This document shows positions 1-6,922 of a stretch of DNA of 11,200 bases, piece by piece. Source of the stretch: Pseudonocardiales bacterium (GTDB lineage Bacteria; Actinomycetota; Actinomycetes; Mycobacteriales; Pseudonocardiaceae); NCBI GenBank assembly GCA_013695005.1, contig JACDBJ010000014.1, positions 1 through 11,200 of the forward strand, given 5' to 3'. The notes beneath the pieces were generated by a model. That model saw nothing but the letters and a program-made list of their open reading frames with translations, was not told the DNA's origin and did no database searches. Made by a program: the position numbers and the translations under genes. How positions within the stretch are numbered: position 1 is the stretch's first letter; each line of letters begins with the position of its first letter.

Positions 1-1
1 G

Positions 2-1390
2 CAGCTGGCCGCCGAGCTGACCGGCGGCCGCGCTGCTCTGAGCACCGAGACGCATCAGTCGCGGCGGCTGGTGGCCGACATCATCCTGACCGCGGAGGTC
101 CGCAGGATCGCTGAGCTGGTGCCGGCCGCGCCGCCCGAGGTGGTCCGCGACGCTGTCGCCGAGGTGCTCAGCTCGTTCCCGGCGTACCGCAGCTACCTGC
201 CGGAGGGGCGTGGGGCACTCGACACCGCTGTCGACACCGCGCGGACCAGGCGACCCGAGCTGGCTGACGTGATCGACACGATCCACGCCGGGATGCTCGC
301 GGAACCGCAGGGCCCGCTGGCGGCTCGCGTCCAGCAGAGCTCGGGCATGGTGATGGCCAAGGGCGTGGAGGACACCGCGTTCTACCGGTGGAACCGGTTC
401 GTCGCACTCAACGAGGTCGGCGGGGCGCCGGACCGCTTCGGCGTCACCCACGCCGAGTTCCACGCCGCCGCCCAGGCCCGCGAAGCAGCCTGGCCACGGA
501 TGATGACCACGCTGTCCACCCACGACACCAAACGCTCGGAGGACGTGCGCGCCCGGCTAGCCGTGCTGGCCGAAGTGCCCGACGCGTGGTCGGCAGCGCT
601 GCGGCCGTGGCTGCGACGCCACCCCCTGCCGGAGCCATCGCTGGAGCTGATGGCCTGGCAGAACCTGGTCGGCGCCTGGCCGATCAGCGCCGAGCGAATG
701 CGGGAGTACCTGCTCAAGGCCGCGAAGGAGGCCAAGCTCGCCACCAGCCACGTCGAGCCGGTGGCCGAGGTCGACGCCGCCATCGCGGCGTGGCCGCAGC
801 AGGTGCTCGGGAACGCCGAGACGGTCGCCGAGATCGAGGCGTTCGTCGAGCGGATCGCCGCGCCAGGCTGGTCGAACTCGTTGGGCCAGAAGCTGCTGCA
901 GATCGCCGGCCCCGGGGTGCCCGACGTCTACCAGGGCACCGAGCTGTTCGAGTACTCCCTGGTCGACCCCGACAACCGCCGTCCGGTGGACTTCGGAGCC
1001 CGGCGGGCGCTGCTAGCCCAGCTCGACGGCGGCGAGGTGCCCGCCGTCGACGCCACCGGCGCGGCGAAGCTGCTGGTCACCTCCCGAGCGCTGCGGCTGC
1101 GCCGCGACCGGCCTGAGCTCTTCACCGGCTACCGGCCGCTGCAGGCCGAGGGTGACGCCGCCGAGCATGCCGTCGCCTTCATACGCTCACCGTCGCTGGT
1201 CGCGGTGGCCACCAGGCTGCCCGTCGGCCTCGCCGCGCGTGGCGGTTGGGGTGACACCGTTCTGCCGCTGCCCGCCGGCGCGCCGGACTGGACCGACGTG
1301 ATCACCGGCCGGCCGGTGACCGGCAACGCCCCAGCGCTGGGACACGTGCTCGACCGCTACCCGGTCGCCCTGCTGGTCGCGAGCGCCTGA
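2..1390 (+). CDS. treY: Maltooligosyltrehalose synthase, 3' part (left end cut by window)
   Basis: This glycoside hydrolase family 13 enzyme isomerises the reducing-end alpha-1,4 bond of a maltooligosaccharide to alpha,alpha-1,1, giving a maltooligosyl-trehalose that TreZ then cleaves. The reading frame is open to base 2, so the GTG at 71 is internal. About 462 codons are visible, roughly the last 55-60% of a family usually 700-800 residues long. Diagnostic segments are SGMVMAKGVEDTAFYRWNR (about 344-400), LSTHDTKRSEDVRARL (about 512-559, whose Asp at 524-526 matches the third catalytic acid of the family) and PGVPDVYQGTELFEYSLVDP (about 913-970). The nucleophile and acid/base residues must lie upstream, outside the window. 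The stop is TGA at 1388-1390. treX often lies upstream in actinomycetes but cannot be seen here. The identification is very secure. Confidence 0.96.
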   Translation, partial: QLAAELTGGRAALSTETHQSRRLVADIILTAEVRRIAELVPAAPPEVVRDAVAEVLSSFPAYRSYLPEGRGALDTAVDTARTRRPELADVIDTIHAGMLAEPQGPLAARVQQSSGMVMAKGVEDTAFYRWNRFVALNEVGGAPDRFGVTHAEFHAAAQAREAAWPRMMTTLSTHDTKRSEDVRARLAVLAEVPDAWSAALRPWLRRHPLPEPSLELMAWQNLVGAWPISAERMREYLLKAAKEAKLATSHVEPVAEVDAAIAAWPQQVLGNAETVAEIEAFVERIAAPGWSNSLGQKLLQIAGPGVPDVYQGTELFEYSLVDPDNRRPVDFGARRALLAQLDGGEVPAVDATGAAKLLVTSRALRLRRDRPELFTGYRPLQAEGDAAEHAVAFIRSPSLVAVATRLPVGLAARGGWGDTVLPLPAGAPDWTDVITGRPVTGNAPALGHVLDRYPVALLVASA

Positions 1391-1450
1391 ACGGCGTTTG
1401 CGCACGGTACGGTTGCCCGACGAACGGTGCGGCGACTTTGGCGGCGGCCG

Positions 1451-2608
1451 ATGACCGATGTGAGCGAGCTCCTCGCGATGGCGCGTGAGGCGTACCACGA
1501 CAGGCAGTGGTCCGCCGCGCGGACGAACTTCCTCGCGGCCCGGCAGGTCGCCGAGCTCAACGCCGACGACCTCGACGCCCTCGGCGGCACCTCCTGGTGG
1601 ATCGGCGACATCGAGGTGTGCAACTCCGCGTGGGAGGCCGCCTACCGCGCATACCTCGACGACGACCGACCGGCCGCGGCCGCCGAGACCGCGCTCGGGA
1701 TCGGCTACAACTACTTCCTCCGCGGCGAAGAGGCGCCCGGCATGGGGTGGCTCGGTAGGGCTCAACGCCTGCTGGCCGACCTGCCGGAGAGCAGGGCGCA
1801 CGGCGGCCTGCTCTACACGACGCAGGTCGAGGCGATGATCGACAGTCCTGACCCGGACGCGGTGATCGCTAGCGCACGGCTCGTCCAGGAGATGGGCGCA
1901 CGGCTCGCCGAGCCGGCGCTCGTCGCCAGCGGGCTAGAGGGCGAGGGACGCGTACTGATCAAGAACGGCCGCGTCATGGAAGGTCTCGCGCTGCTCGACG
2001 AGGCGATGGTCTCGGTGCTCGCGGACGAGCTGCCGCCGGAGATGGCCGGGAACATCTACTGCAACGTGATCGCGGCCTGCCACGAACTCGCCGACTACCG
2101 ACGGATGCGGCAATGGACCGAGGCCACCGAGCGCTGGCTCGCGACGATGCCAGTGGCCGTCGTCTTCGCCGGGATCTGCCGGGTGCACCGGGCCCAGCTC
2201 CAGCAACTCACCGGCGACTGGGACAGCTCAGCGCGGGAGGCCGCCCAGGTCTGTGTGGACCTCGCGGACATGCTCACCGCCACCGCCGCCGAGGGGCACT
2301 ACCAGGTCGGCGAGATCAACCGGCTGCGTGGCGATCTCACCGCCGCCGAGGAGGCCTACCAGCGGGCGCACCGGCTCGGCCGTGATCCGCAGCCGGGACT
2401 GGCGCTGCTGCGAATCGCCCAGCAGCGCGCCGCGGCGGCACTCTCCTCCATCCAGTCCGCGCTGATGGCCCAGCCGACCAACCGGCTGGCCCGCGCCCGG
2501 CTCCTCGCCGCCCAGGTGGGCATCGCGCTCGCCGCCGACGACACGGCAACCGCGCGCAAGGGTTCCGCCGAGCTGGACGAGATCGCGGTGGCGATGACCC
2601 GGTCGTAG
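1451..2608 (+). CDS. TPR-rich protein, probably a C-terminally truncated LuxR/cyclase-type regulator
   Basis: This is a soluble, all-helical protein of about 385 residues made of degenerate tetratricopeptide-like helix pairs. Examples are AREAYHDRQWSAARTNFLAA near residues 11-30, GIGYNYFLRGEEAPGMGWLGRA near 83-104 and INRLRGDLTAAEEAYQRAHR in the last third. It resembles the TPR portion of large actinobacterial proteins in which such repeats lead into a further TPR stretch and a LuxR-type helix-turn-helix or a cyclase domain. Here the protein stops at IAVAMTRS with no DNA-binding or catalytic domain, so it looks truncated. I chose ATG 1451, which gives MTDVSELLAMAREAY, the usual beginning of such repeats. 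A GTG at 1427 would add eight arginine-rich residues. Neither start has a convincing SD. It lies 60 bp after treY on the same strand. Any function is unknown; it may be a protein-interaction remnant. Confidence 0.75.
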   Translation: MTDVSELLAMAREAYHDRQWSAARTNFLAARQVAELNADDLDALGGTSWWIGDIEVCNSAWEAAYRAYLDDDRPAAAAETALGIGYNYFLRGEEAPGMGWLGRAQRLLADLPESRAHGGLLYTTQVEAMIDSPDPDAVIASARLVQEMGARLAEPALVASGLEGEGRVLIKNGRVMEGLALLDEAMVSVLADELPPEMAGNIYCNVIAACHELADYRRMRQWTEATERWLATMPVAVVFAGICRVHRAQLQQLTGDWDSSAREAAQVCVDLADMLTATAAEGHYQVGEINRLRGDLTAAEEAYQRAHRLGRDPQPGLALLRIAQQRAAAALSSIQSALMAQPTNRLARARLLAAQVGIALAADDTATARKGSAELDEIAVAMTRS

Positions 2609-2817
2609 GGTTACGGCACCCGGGACGGGACCGTGCTCATCTCGGACCCGGAGAAGGTCGCCGGCTACCGGGAGCTGTTCGAGAAGCTCACGGAGCTGGC
2701 GGTGTACGACGACCGGGCCGGGAGTTGCTTGCCCGGATCGCCGCCGACTACCGGGCAGACGGGGCTGGATCGGCAGCGGAGATCTCCGCGACGCTGACCA
2801 GGTGCGCGGACGCGTGA
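2609..2817 (+). pseudogene. Decayed C-terminal fragment resembling a DUF5753 (Scr1-type) regulator
   Basis: Directly after the TPR gene's stop, and in the same frame, translation from 2609 gives GYGTRDGTVLISDPEKVAGY, continuing RELFEKLTELAVYDDRA. At about 2719-2722 the coding signal moves to another frame and continues ELLARIAADYRADG to a TGA at 2815-2817. Restoring one lost base would give a continuous ...YDDRAxELLARIAADYR. The pattern of a short strand, then 'DP..V..Y...FE.L.ELA', then an arginine-rich last helix resembles the C-terminal end of DUF5753 domains in actinomycete helix-turn-helix regulators. There is no start codon with an SD, and no N-terminal HTH upstream. I read it as a gene relic carrying one frameshift. 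The family assignment is from memory of the pattern and is moderate at best. The remaining 51-63 bp up to treZ show nothing recognisable. Confidence 0.5.
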
Positions 2818-2880
2818 CTTGTTGGGCCACCCGGGTCGGCGGCGGTTTCCCTGGTCGCCGCACCGGGCATGATCGGCCGT

Positions 2881-4623
2881 GTGACTCAGTTCAGAGTGTG
2901 GGGGCCGCAGCGCAAGCAGGTGCGGGTGGTCGTGGACGGCACAGTGCACGACATGTGCCGCGGCGACGACGGCTGGTGGCAGGCGGCTGTGGACCACGCC
3001 GGCCCGAGTACCGACTACGCGTACCTGCTCGACGACAACGACGTCGCCCTGCCCGACCCGCGCTCGGCGTGGCTGCCCAACGGTGTGCACGGCCCGTCGC
3101 GGATCTACGACCAGTCCGCCTTCGACTGGACCGACCAGGCCTGGACCGGCAGGGCGCTGCCCGGCAGCGTGCTCTACGAGCTGCACATCGGCACGTTCAC
3201 CCCGCAGGGCAGCTTCGACGCCGCCATCGATCGCCTCGACCACCTGGTCGAGCTCGGCATCGACCTGGTCGAGGTGCTGCCGGTGAACGCGGTCGACGCG
3301 CCCTACAACTGGGGCTACGACGGCGTGGCCTGGTACACCGTCACCGAGAACTACGGCGGTCCCGACGCGTTCAAGCGGTTCGTCGACGCCTGCCACGGGC
3401 GCGGGCTGGGCGTCGTGCTCGACGTCGTGCACAACCATCTCGGGCCGTCCGGCGCCTACCTCGACCGGTTCGGCCCGTACTTCGCCGGCCGCAACATCTG
3501 GGGTCCGTCGCTCAACCTCGACGGCACCGACTCCGACGAGGTGCGCCGGTACGTGATCGACAACGCTGTGATGTGGCTGCACGACTTCCACGTCGACGGC
3601 CTTCGCCTCGATGCCGTGCATGCGCTCGTCGACGGCAGCGCGATGCACCTGCTGGAGGAGCTGGCCGTCGAGGTAGAGGCAATGTCCGCCCATGTCCGGC
3701 GCCCCTTGACGCTGATCGCCGAGTCCGACCTCAATGACCCACGGCTGGTCACCGCCCGCGAGGCAGGCGGCTACGGCCTGGCGGCCCAGTGGGACGACGA
3801 CGTGCACCACGCGCTGCACGCCACGCTCACCGGCGAGTCGCAGGGCTACTACGCCGACTTCGCGACCGCCGGGCTGAACGGGCTGGCAAGGACTTTGCGG
3901 CATGCGTTCTTCCACGCCGACACGTGGTCGGAGTTCCGGGGCCGCCGGCACGGTCGGCCGGTGGACACTTGGCGGATCCCCGCACACCGGTTCGTCGCGT
4001 ACCTGCAGAACCACGACCAGATCGGCAACCGCGCCACCGGCGACCGGCTCTCGGCGACGCTGTCCCCCGGCCTGCTGGCCTGTGGCGCGGCGGTGCTGCT
4101 CTGCTCGCCGTACACGCCGATGGTCTTCATGGGCGAGGAGTGGGGCGCGGGCACACCGTGGCAGTTCTTCTCGCACTTCCCCGACGCCCAGCTGCGCGAC
4201 AACATCCGGGAGGGCCGCTTCGCGGAGTTCGCCGACCACGGTTGGGCGGACATCGACGTGCCGGACCCGAACGAGGAGCAGACCTTCCTGCGATCGAAGC
4301 TGGACTGGGACGAGCTGGGCCGGGAGCCGCACGACACCTTGCACCGCACCTACCGGGACCTGATCGCACTGCGCAGGTCACACCCGGAGCTGTCGGACCC
4401 GTGGCTGCACCGCAGCGGGGTCGACGCCGACGAGCGGGCCCGCACGATGGTCCTGCACCGGGGTGGGCTCCGGGTGGCCGTGAACCTCGGAGCCGCGGAG
4501 ACGACGGTGTGGTGCCATGACACCGTCGGCCGGGTCCTGCTGGCCTCGGGCGAGGCGAGCATAGAGGGCGGGCGGATCACGCTGCCAGCCGAGTCGTTCG
4601 CCGTCGTCGAGATGCGCGCGTAG
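2881..4623 (+). CDS. treZ: Maltooligosyltrehalose trehalohydrolase
   Basis: TreZ hydrolyses the alpha-1,4 bond next to the trehalose unit made by TreY, releasing trehalose in the cytoplasm. The protein is 580 residues, normal for the family. An N-terminal E-set/CBM48-like domain (FRVWGPQRKQVRVVVDG, residues 4-20) precedes a GH13 barrel. The motifs are VEVLPVNAVDAPYNWGYDGV (about 130-149), DVVHNHLGP (181-189), the nucleophile region DGLRLDAVH (Asp244), the acid/base in LIAESDLND (Glu281) and YLQNHDQIGN with the stabilising Asp379. GTG 2881 was chosen because family members begin just before FRVW. An ATG at 2869 would add four residues (MIGR). Neither has a clear SD. It is unusual that it does not directly follow treY: a TPR gene and a regulator relic lie between. 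The catalytic set is complete, so it should be active. Confidence 0.96.
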   Translation: MTQFRVWGPQRKQVRVVVDGTVHDMCRGDDGWWQAAVDHAGPSTDYAYLLDDNDVALPDPRSAWLPNGVHGPSRIYDQSAFDWTDQAWTGRALPGSVLYELHIGTFTPQGSFDAAIDRLDHLVELGIDLVEVLPVNAVDAPYNWGYDGVAWYTVTENYGGPDAFKRFVDACHGRGLGVVLDVVHNHLGPSGAYLDRFGPYFAGRNIWGPSLNLDGTDSDEVRRYVIDNAVMWLHDFHVDGLRLDAVHALVDGSAMHLLEELAVEVEAMSAHVRRPLTLIAESDLNDPRLVTAREAGGYGLAAQWDDDVHHALHATLTGESQGYYADFATAGLNGLARTLRHAFFHADTWSEFRGRRHGRPVDTWRIPAHRFVAYLQNHDQIGNRATGDRLSATLSPGLLACGAAVLLCSPYTPMVFMGEEWGAGTPWQFFSHFPDAQLRDNIREGRFAEFADHGWADIDVPDPNEEQTFLRSKLDWDELGREPHDTLHRTYRDLIALRRSHPELSDPWLHRSGVDADERARTMVLHRGGLRVAVNLGAAETTVWCHDTVGRVLLASGEASIEGGRITLPAESFAVVEMRA

Positions 4624-4701
4624 AAACAGGTAGCCGGATGTCGAGACCGGCGCGGCCGCTCCGACCCAGGTGCGAGTGCCCACCGGGGGCGCCGGATCCT
4701 C

Positions 4702-4709
4702 GGAAGGAG
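4702..4709 (+). promoter_or_regulatory. Strong Shine-Dalgarno site for the 4717 gene
   Basis: GGAAGGAG ends 7 nt before ATG 4717. It is the clearest ribosome binding site in the window and fixes that start. The flanking 4624-4716 gap shows no convincing promoter or terminator, only a short GCCGG/CCGGC inverted repeat without a T tract. Confidence 0.85.
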
Positions 4710-4716
4710 CATTCCC

Positions 4717-5307
4717 ATGGCCAAGGTTGTCGCCGACATGTCGATGTCGCTCGACGGGTTCATCGCCGACCCCGACGACGGGGTGGAGCACCTTTTCGGC
4801 TGGTACGACAACGGTGACATCGAGGTAACCACGACCAGGCCGGACCTGACGTTCCACACGTCCAAGGCCAGCGCGGAGCACCTGCGTGAGTCGTTCGCCG
4901 ACGTGGGCGCGCTGATCTGCGGCCGCCGCCTGTTCGACATCACCAACGGTTGGGGTGGCAACCACCCGGTCGGCGCGCCGGTGTTCGTGGTCACCCACAC
5001 CGTCCCGGAGGGCTGGCCACGCGAGGACGCACCGTTCACCTTCGTCACCGACGGCCCGGAGAGCGCAGTCAGGCAGGCGCAGGCCGTCGCAGGCGACAAG
5101 GTCGTCGCGGTCGCGACGCCGACGATCACCCAGCAGCTGCTCGACGCCGGGCTGCTCGACGAGATCGCGGTGAACCTGGTGCCCGTCCTGCTCGGCGAGG
5201 GCATCCGGTTCTTCGACAATCTGGCCGGCTCGCCGGTCAAGCTCGAAGGGCCGACCGTCATCGAGGGCACCGACGTCACCCACCTGCACTACCGCGTGCG
5301 CAAGTGA
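4717..5307 (+). CDS. Dihydrofolate reductase-fold family protein (RibD C-terminal-like)
   Basis: This 196-residue protein belongs to the broad DHFR/RibD C-terminal superfamily (COG0262 type) of probable NADPH-dependent reductases. Many actinomycete members are stand-alone proteins of unknown substrate. Visible signs are the opening strand and loop VVADMSMSLDGFIADPDDGV (residues 4-23), ALICGRRLFDITNGW (65-79, where 'GRR' matches the nucleotide-binding turn seen in this group), FVVTHTVPEGW (90-100) and the C-terminal block LLDEIAVNLVPVLLGEGIRF (146-165), typical of RibD-C proteins. It has its own strong SD and a 93-bp gap after treZ, so it may be a separate transcription unit or only loosely read through from treZ. 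It is not the folA enzyme: the length and C-terminal block fit RibD-C better. The physiological substrate cannot be told from the sequence. Confidence 0.9.
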   Translation: MAKVVADMSMSLDGFIADPDDGVEHLFGWYDNGDIEVTTTRPDLTFHTSKASAEHLRESFADVGALICGRRLFDITNGWGGNHPVGAPVFVVTHTVPEGWPREDAPFTFVTDGPESAVRQAQAVAGDKVVAVATPTITQQLLDAGLLDEIAVNLVPVLLGEGIRFFDNLAGSPVKLEGPTVIEGTDVTHLHYRVRK

Positions 5308-5320
5308 GACAGCGCCAGAC

Positions 5321-5992
5321 CTAGCTGCCGCGCAAGGAGGCGGCCAGGTCGGCCGCCTGCCGGACGACCGGTCCGAGCGTGGGCAGCCGGGCCAGCCTGA
5401 CCAGGCGAGCCACCAGCGGCGCCGACCGCCCGACGAGCTCACGGGTGCGCCGCAGCCCGGGTGAGCTGTCGTGCACCCAGAACAGGACGATGCCGAGCTG
5501 GTAGAGCCACAGCAGCTCGGGCAGCCGAGCCCGCAGCTGCGCCGCGATCCTGGTCGACGAGCCGGCGAGCACGTCGTCCCACAGCGCGAGCTCGGCGTCG
5601 CGGGCGGCATGGCTGGCGGAGCTGAACGGCGACAGCGGGTTGCCCGGCTGGGCAGCCACGGCGAAGAAGCGGCCGGCGAACGCGTGATAATGCTCGGCGA
5701 TCGACAACCATGCGTTCAAGGTCCCCGCCACCCGCTCGCCGAGGTCGGTGGTGCGCGCGAGCACCGGCGCACTCGCGGCACGGTGGTCCGCGGCGAGCTG
5801 GTCGTAGAAGCCCTGGACGAGCTCGTCCTTGGATCGGAAGTAGTAGTACGCGTTACCCACCGACACCCCCGCCTCCTCGGCGACCGCCCGCATCGTGGTG
5901 CCCGCGTAGCCCCGCTCGCGGAACAGCCGGAGGGCGGCCTCGACGATCTGCGCCCTGGTCTGCTCGGACCTCGCGGTAGCCGGCGCCGTCAT
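5321..5992 (-). CDS. TetR/AcrR-family transcriptional regulator
   Basis: This 223-residue one-component regulator has the standard TetR layout. An N-terminal DNA-binding domain (EQTRAQIVEAALRLFRERGY, residues 10-29) is followed by the helix-turn-helix GTTMRAVAEEAGVSVGNAYY (31-50), then YFRSKDELVQGFYD. The rest is a helical ligand/dimer domain. Its ATG overlaps the TAA of the upstream membrane-protein gene in a TAATG junction, so translation is probably coupled and both genes share one mRNA. A perfect palindrome ahead of that gene (6437-6452) is the natural candidate operator, which would make the pair self-regulated. It ends 13 bp from the stop of the convergent reductase gene. The ligand is unknown. 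The family call is certain; the target is an inference from position. Confidence 0.95.
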   Translation of the reverse strand: MTAPATARSEQTRAQIVEAALRLFRERGYAGTTMRAVAEEAGVSVGNAYYYFRSKDELVQGFYDQLAADHRAASAPVLARTTDLGERVAGTLNAWLSIAEHYHAFAGRFFAVAAQPGNPLSPFSSASHAARDAELALWDDVLAGSSTRIAAQLRARLPELLWLYQLGIVLFWVHDSSPGLRRTRELVGRSAPLVARLVRLARLPTLGPVVRQAADLAASLRGS

Positions 5993-6414
5993 TATGGGCC
6001 GGCCTCGATCACCCGCGGCGTTCGCTCCGGCGATCGGTTGGCTCGTTGCAGCGACTCTCGGGTCAGGTCGGCATGCTGCTGCTCGCGCCGAGCGGCCCTG
6101 ATCCTGGCCAGCACCATGAGGGTGCCGCCGTACGCGGCGCCGACCACGAGCAGCACGATGCCGAGCTTGACCAGCACGGTCTCGGCGAGACCGTCACCCG
6201 AGAGCTCCGCAGTGGACAGCAGGGCCACCACCCCGAGGACGACGAGCCCGAACAGCACGACGACCAGCCGGGTGACCGACGCGGCGGTGCGATCGTCGTC
6301 GTAGACCTCCGACAGCAGCGCCCGCCCGCTGCGCGCCAGGATCAGACCGACACCGGCAGTCAAGATCACCCCGAGAGTCAGGATCAGGAAGGAACCCGTC
6401 AAGCCACTGCCCAT
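5992..6414 (-). CDS. Small three-helix membrane protein, uncharacterised
   Basis: I do not recognise a named family. The product is 140 residues from the ATG at 6414, or 143 from a GTG at 6423. Counting from the longer form, three hydrophobic helices are visible: about 8-30 (LTGSFLILTLGVILTAGVGLIL), 52-71 (RLVVVLFGLVVLGVVALLST) and 84-106 (LVKLGIVLLVVGAAYGGTLMVL). An acidic loop (SEVYDDDRT) lies between the first two helices. A charged, probably cytoplasmic tail of about 37 residues ends the protein. I prefer ATG 6414 because GAGGTGG (6426-6420) sits 5 nt upstream of it; the GTG at 6423 lies inside that SD. Its TAA overlaps the ATG of the TetR gene. Genes placed this way are often the target controlled by the regulator, so a role in membrane stress, lipid state or small-molecule handling is possible but only inferred. 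Confidence 0.85.
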   Translation of the reverse strand: MGSGLTGSFLILTLGVILTAGVGLILARSGRALLSEVYDDDRTAASVTRLVVVLFGLVVLGVVALLSTAELSGDGLAETVLVKLGIVLLVVGAAYGGTLMVLARIRAARREQQHADLTRESLQRANRSPERTPRVIEAGP

Positions 6415-6419
6415 CATCG

Positions 6420-6426
6420 CCACCTC
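6420..6426 (-). promoter_or_regulatory. Shine-Dalgarno site that selects the membrane-protein start
   Basis: Read on the minus strand, GAGGTGG lies 5 nt before ATG 6414 and only 2 nt before ATG 6417. This favours 6414 as the start over the nearby GTG 6423 and ATG 6417. Confidence 0.55.
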
Positions 6427-6436
6427 GATCCGCGCA

Positions 6437-6452
6437 TTTGAACGCGTTCAAA
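6437..6452. promoter_or_regulatory. Perfect 16-bp palindrome, likely TetR operator
   Basis: TTTGAACGCGTTCAAA is a perfect inverted repeat with no spacer. It lies 10 nt upstream of the SD of the membrane protein/TetR unit, within the 88-bp gap to the SnoaL-like gene. TetR-family regulators commonly bind such short palindromes next to their own promoters. It is also AT-rich for this genome, which makes chance occurrence less likely. Assignment to the regulator at 5321-5992 is from position. No clear -10/-35 pair could be placed around it. Confidence 0.65.
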
Positions 6453-6502
6453 ACTGAGTATGCGCCTGGTCGGCCATCCGCGCCAGTGACGTGACCGACG
6501 AC

Positions 6503-6889
6503 TCAGGCGCTGCTCAGGGCGGCGTTGGCCGTTACGCCGTCATAGCTCGGCCAGTACTCCGCGAACCGGCCGTCCTCCACCCGCAGGACGTCGGCGCCCC
6601 GCAACACGTAGGGCGTGCCGTCCGGCAGCTTGCCGCTGAACGTCCACCGGGCTGCGACCATGTCCTCGCCAGTGATCGGCCCGGACTCGAGGCGGACGTT
6701 CACGTCGTCGAACGGCTCGCGACCAGCCTTGATCACCTCTGCCAGCCCGCTCGGGCCGTGCACGACGTGGTCGGGCCAGTACCCGACGAAGTCCGGCGAG
6801 ACGACCTCGGCGGCCAGCCGCTCCAGGTCCTCGTCGGGCGCCGACCACAGCTCGAGCAGGAACCTTCGGTACAGCTCTACAGGGTCCAT
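6503..6889 (-). CDS. SnoaL-like / NTF2-fold protein
   Basis: This 128-residue protein has the look of the NTF2-like SnoaL superfamily, small alpha+beta barrels that serve as cyclases, isomerases, hydratases or non-catalytic binding proteins. It starts with an amphipathic helix (VELYRRFLLELW, residues 4-15). LAAEVVSPDFVGYWP (25-39) and the characteristic HGPSGLAEVIKAGREPFDDV (44-63) follow, then alternating strands MVAARWTFSGKLPDGTPYVL (77-96) and DVLRVEDGRFAEYWPSYD (100-117). The pattern of 'G..G......R..F.D' followed by a strand with 'DG.I.E.W' is typical. The ATG at 6889 lacks a clear SD. It lies 33 bp after tesB on the same strand and is probably co-transcribed. The substrate cannot be predicted. 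A limonene-epoxide-hydrolase-like or polyketide-cyclase-like role is possible, but nothing nearby supports secondary metabolism. Confidence 0.85.
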   Translation of the reverse strand: MDPVELYRRFLLELWSAPDEDLERLAAEVVSPDFVGYWPDHVVHGPSGLAEVIKAGREPFDDVNVRLESGPITGEDMVAARWTFSGKLPDGTPYVLRGADVLRVEDGRFAEYWPSYDGVTANAALSSA

Positions 6890-6922
6890 ATCGTCGCGTA
6901 CCCGCGATCGGCGTGCGCCATG

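Noticed and set aside
1401..1426. Hairpin or promoter (TACGGT at 1408-1413) between treY and the TPR gene
   Set aside because: The inverted repeat CGCAC/GTGCG is only 5 bp with a long loop, and no -35 box lies at proper spacing.
2665..4344. Long open frame of about 559 codons on the minus strand opposite treZ
   Set aside because: It is a shadow of high-GC codon use in treZ: the composition is Val/Arg/Gly/Ala-rich without any domain, and the plus strand encodes a complete, motif-bearing enzyme.
5308..5320. Bidirectional terminator in the convergent gap
   Set aside because: The 13-bp gap and its flanks show no stem-loop or T tract.
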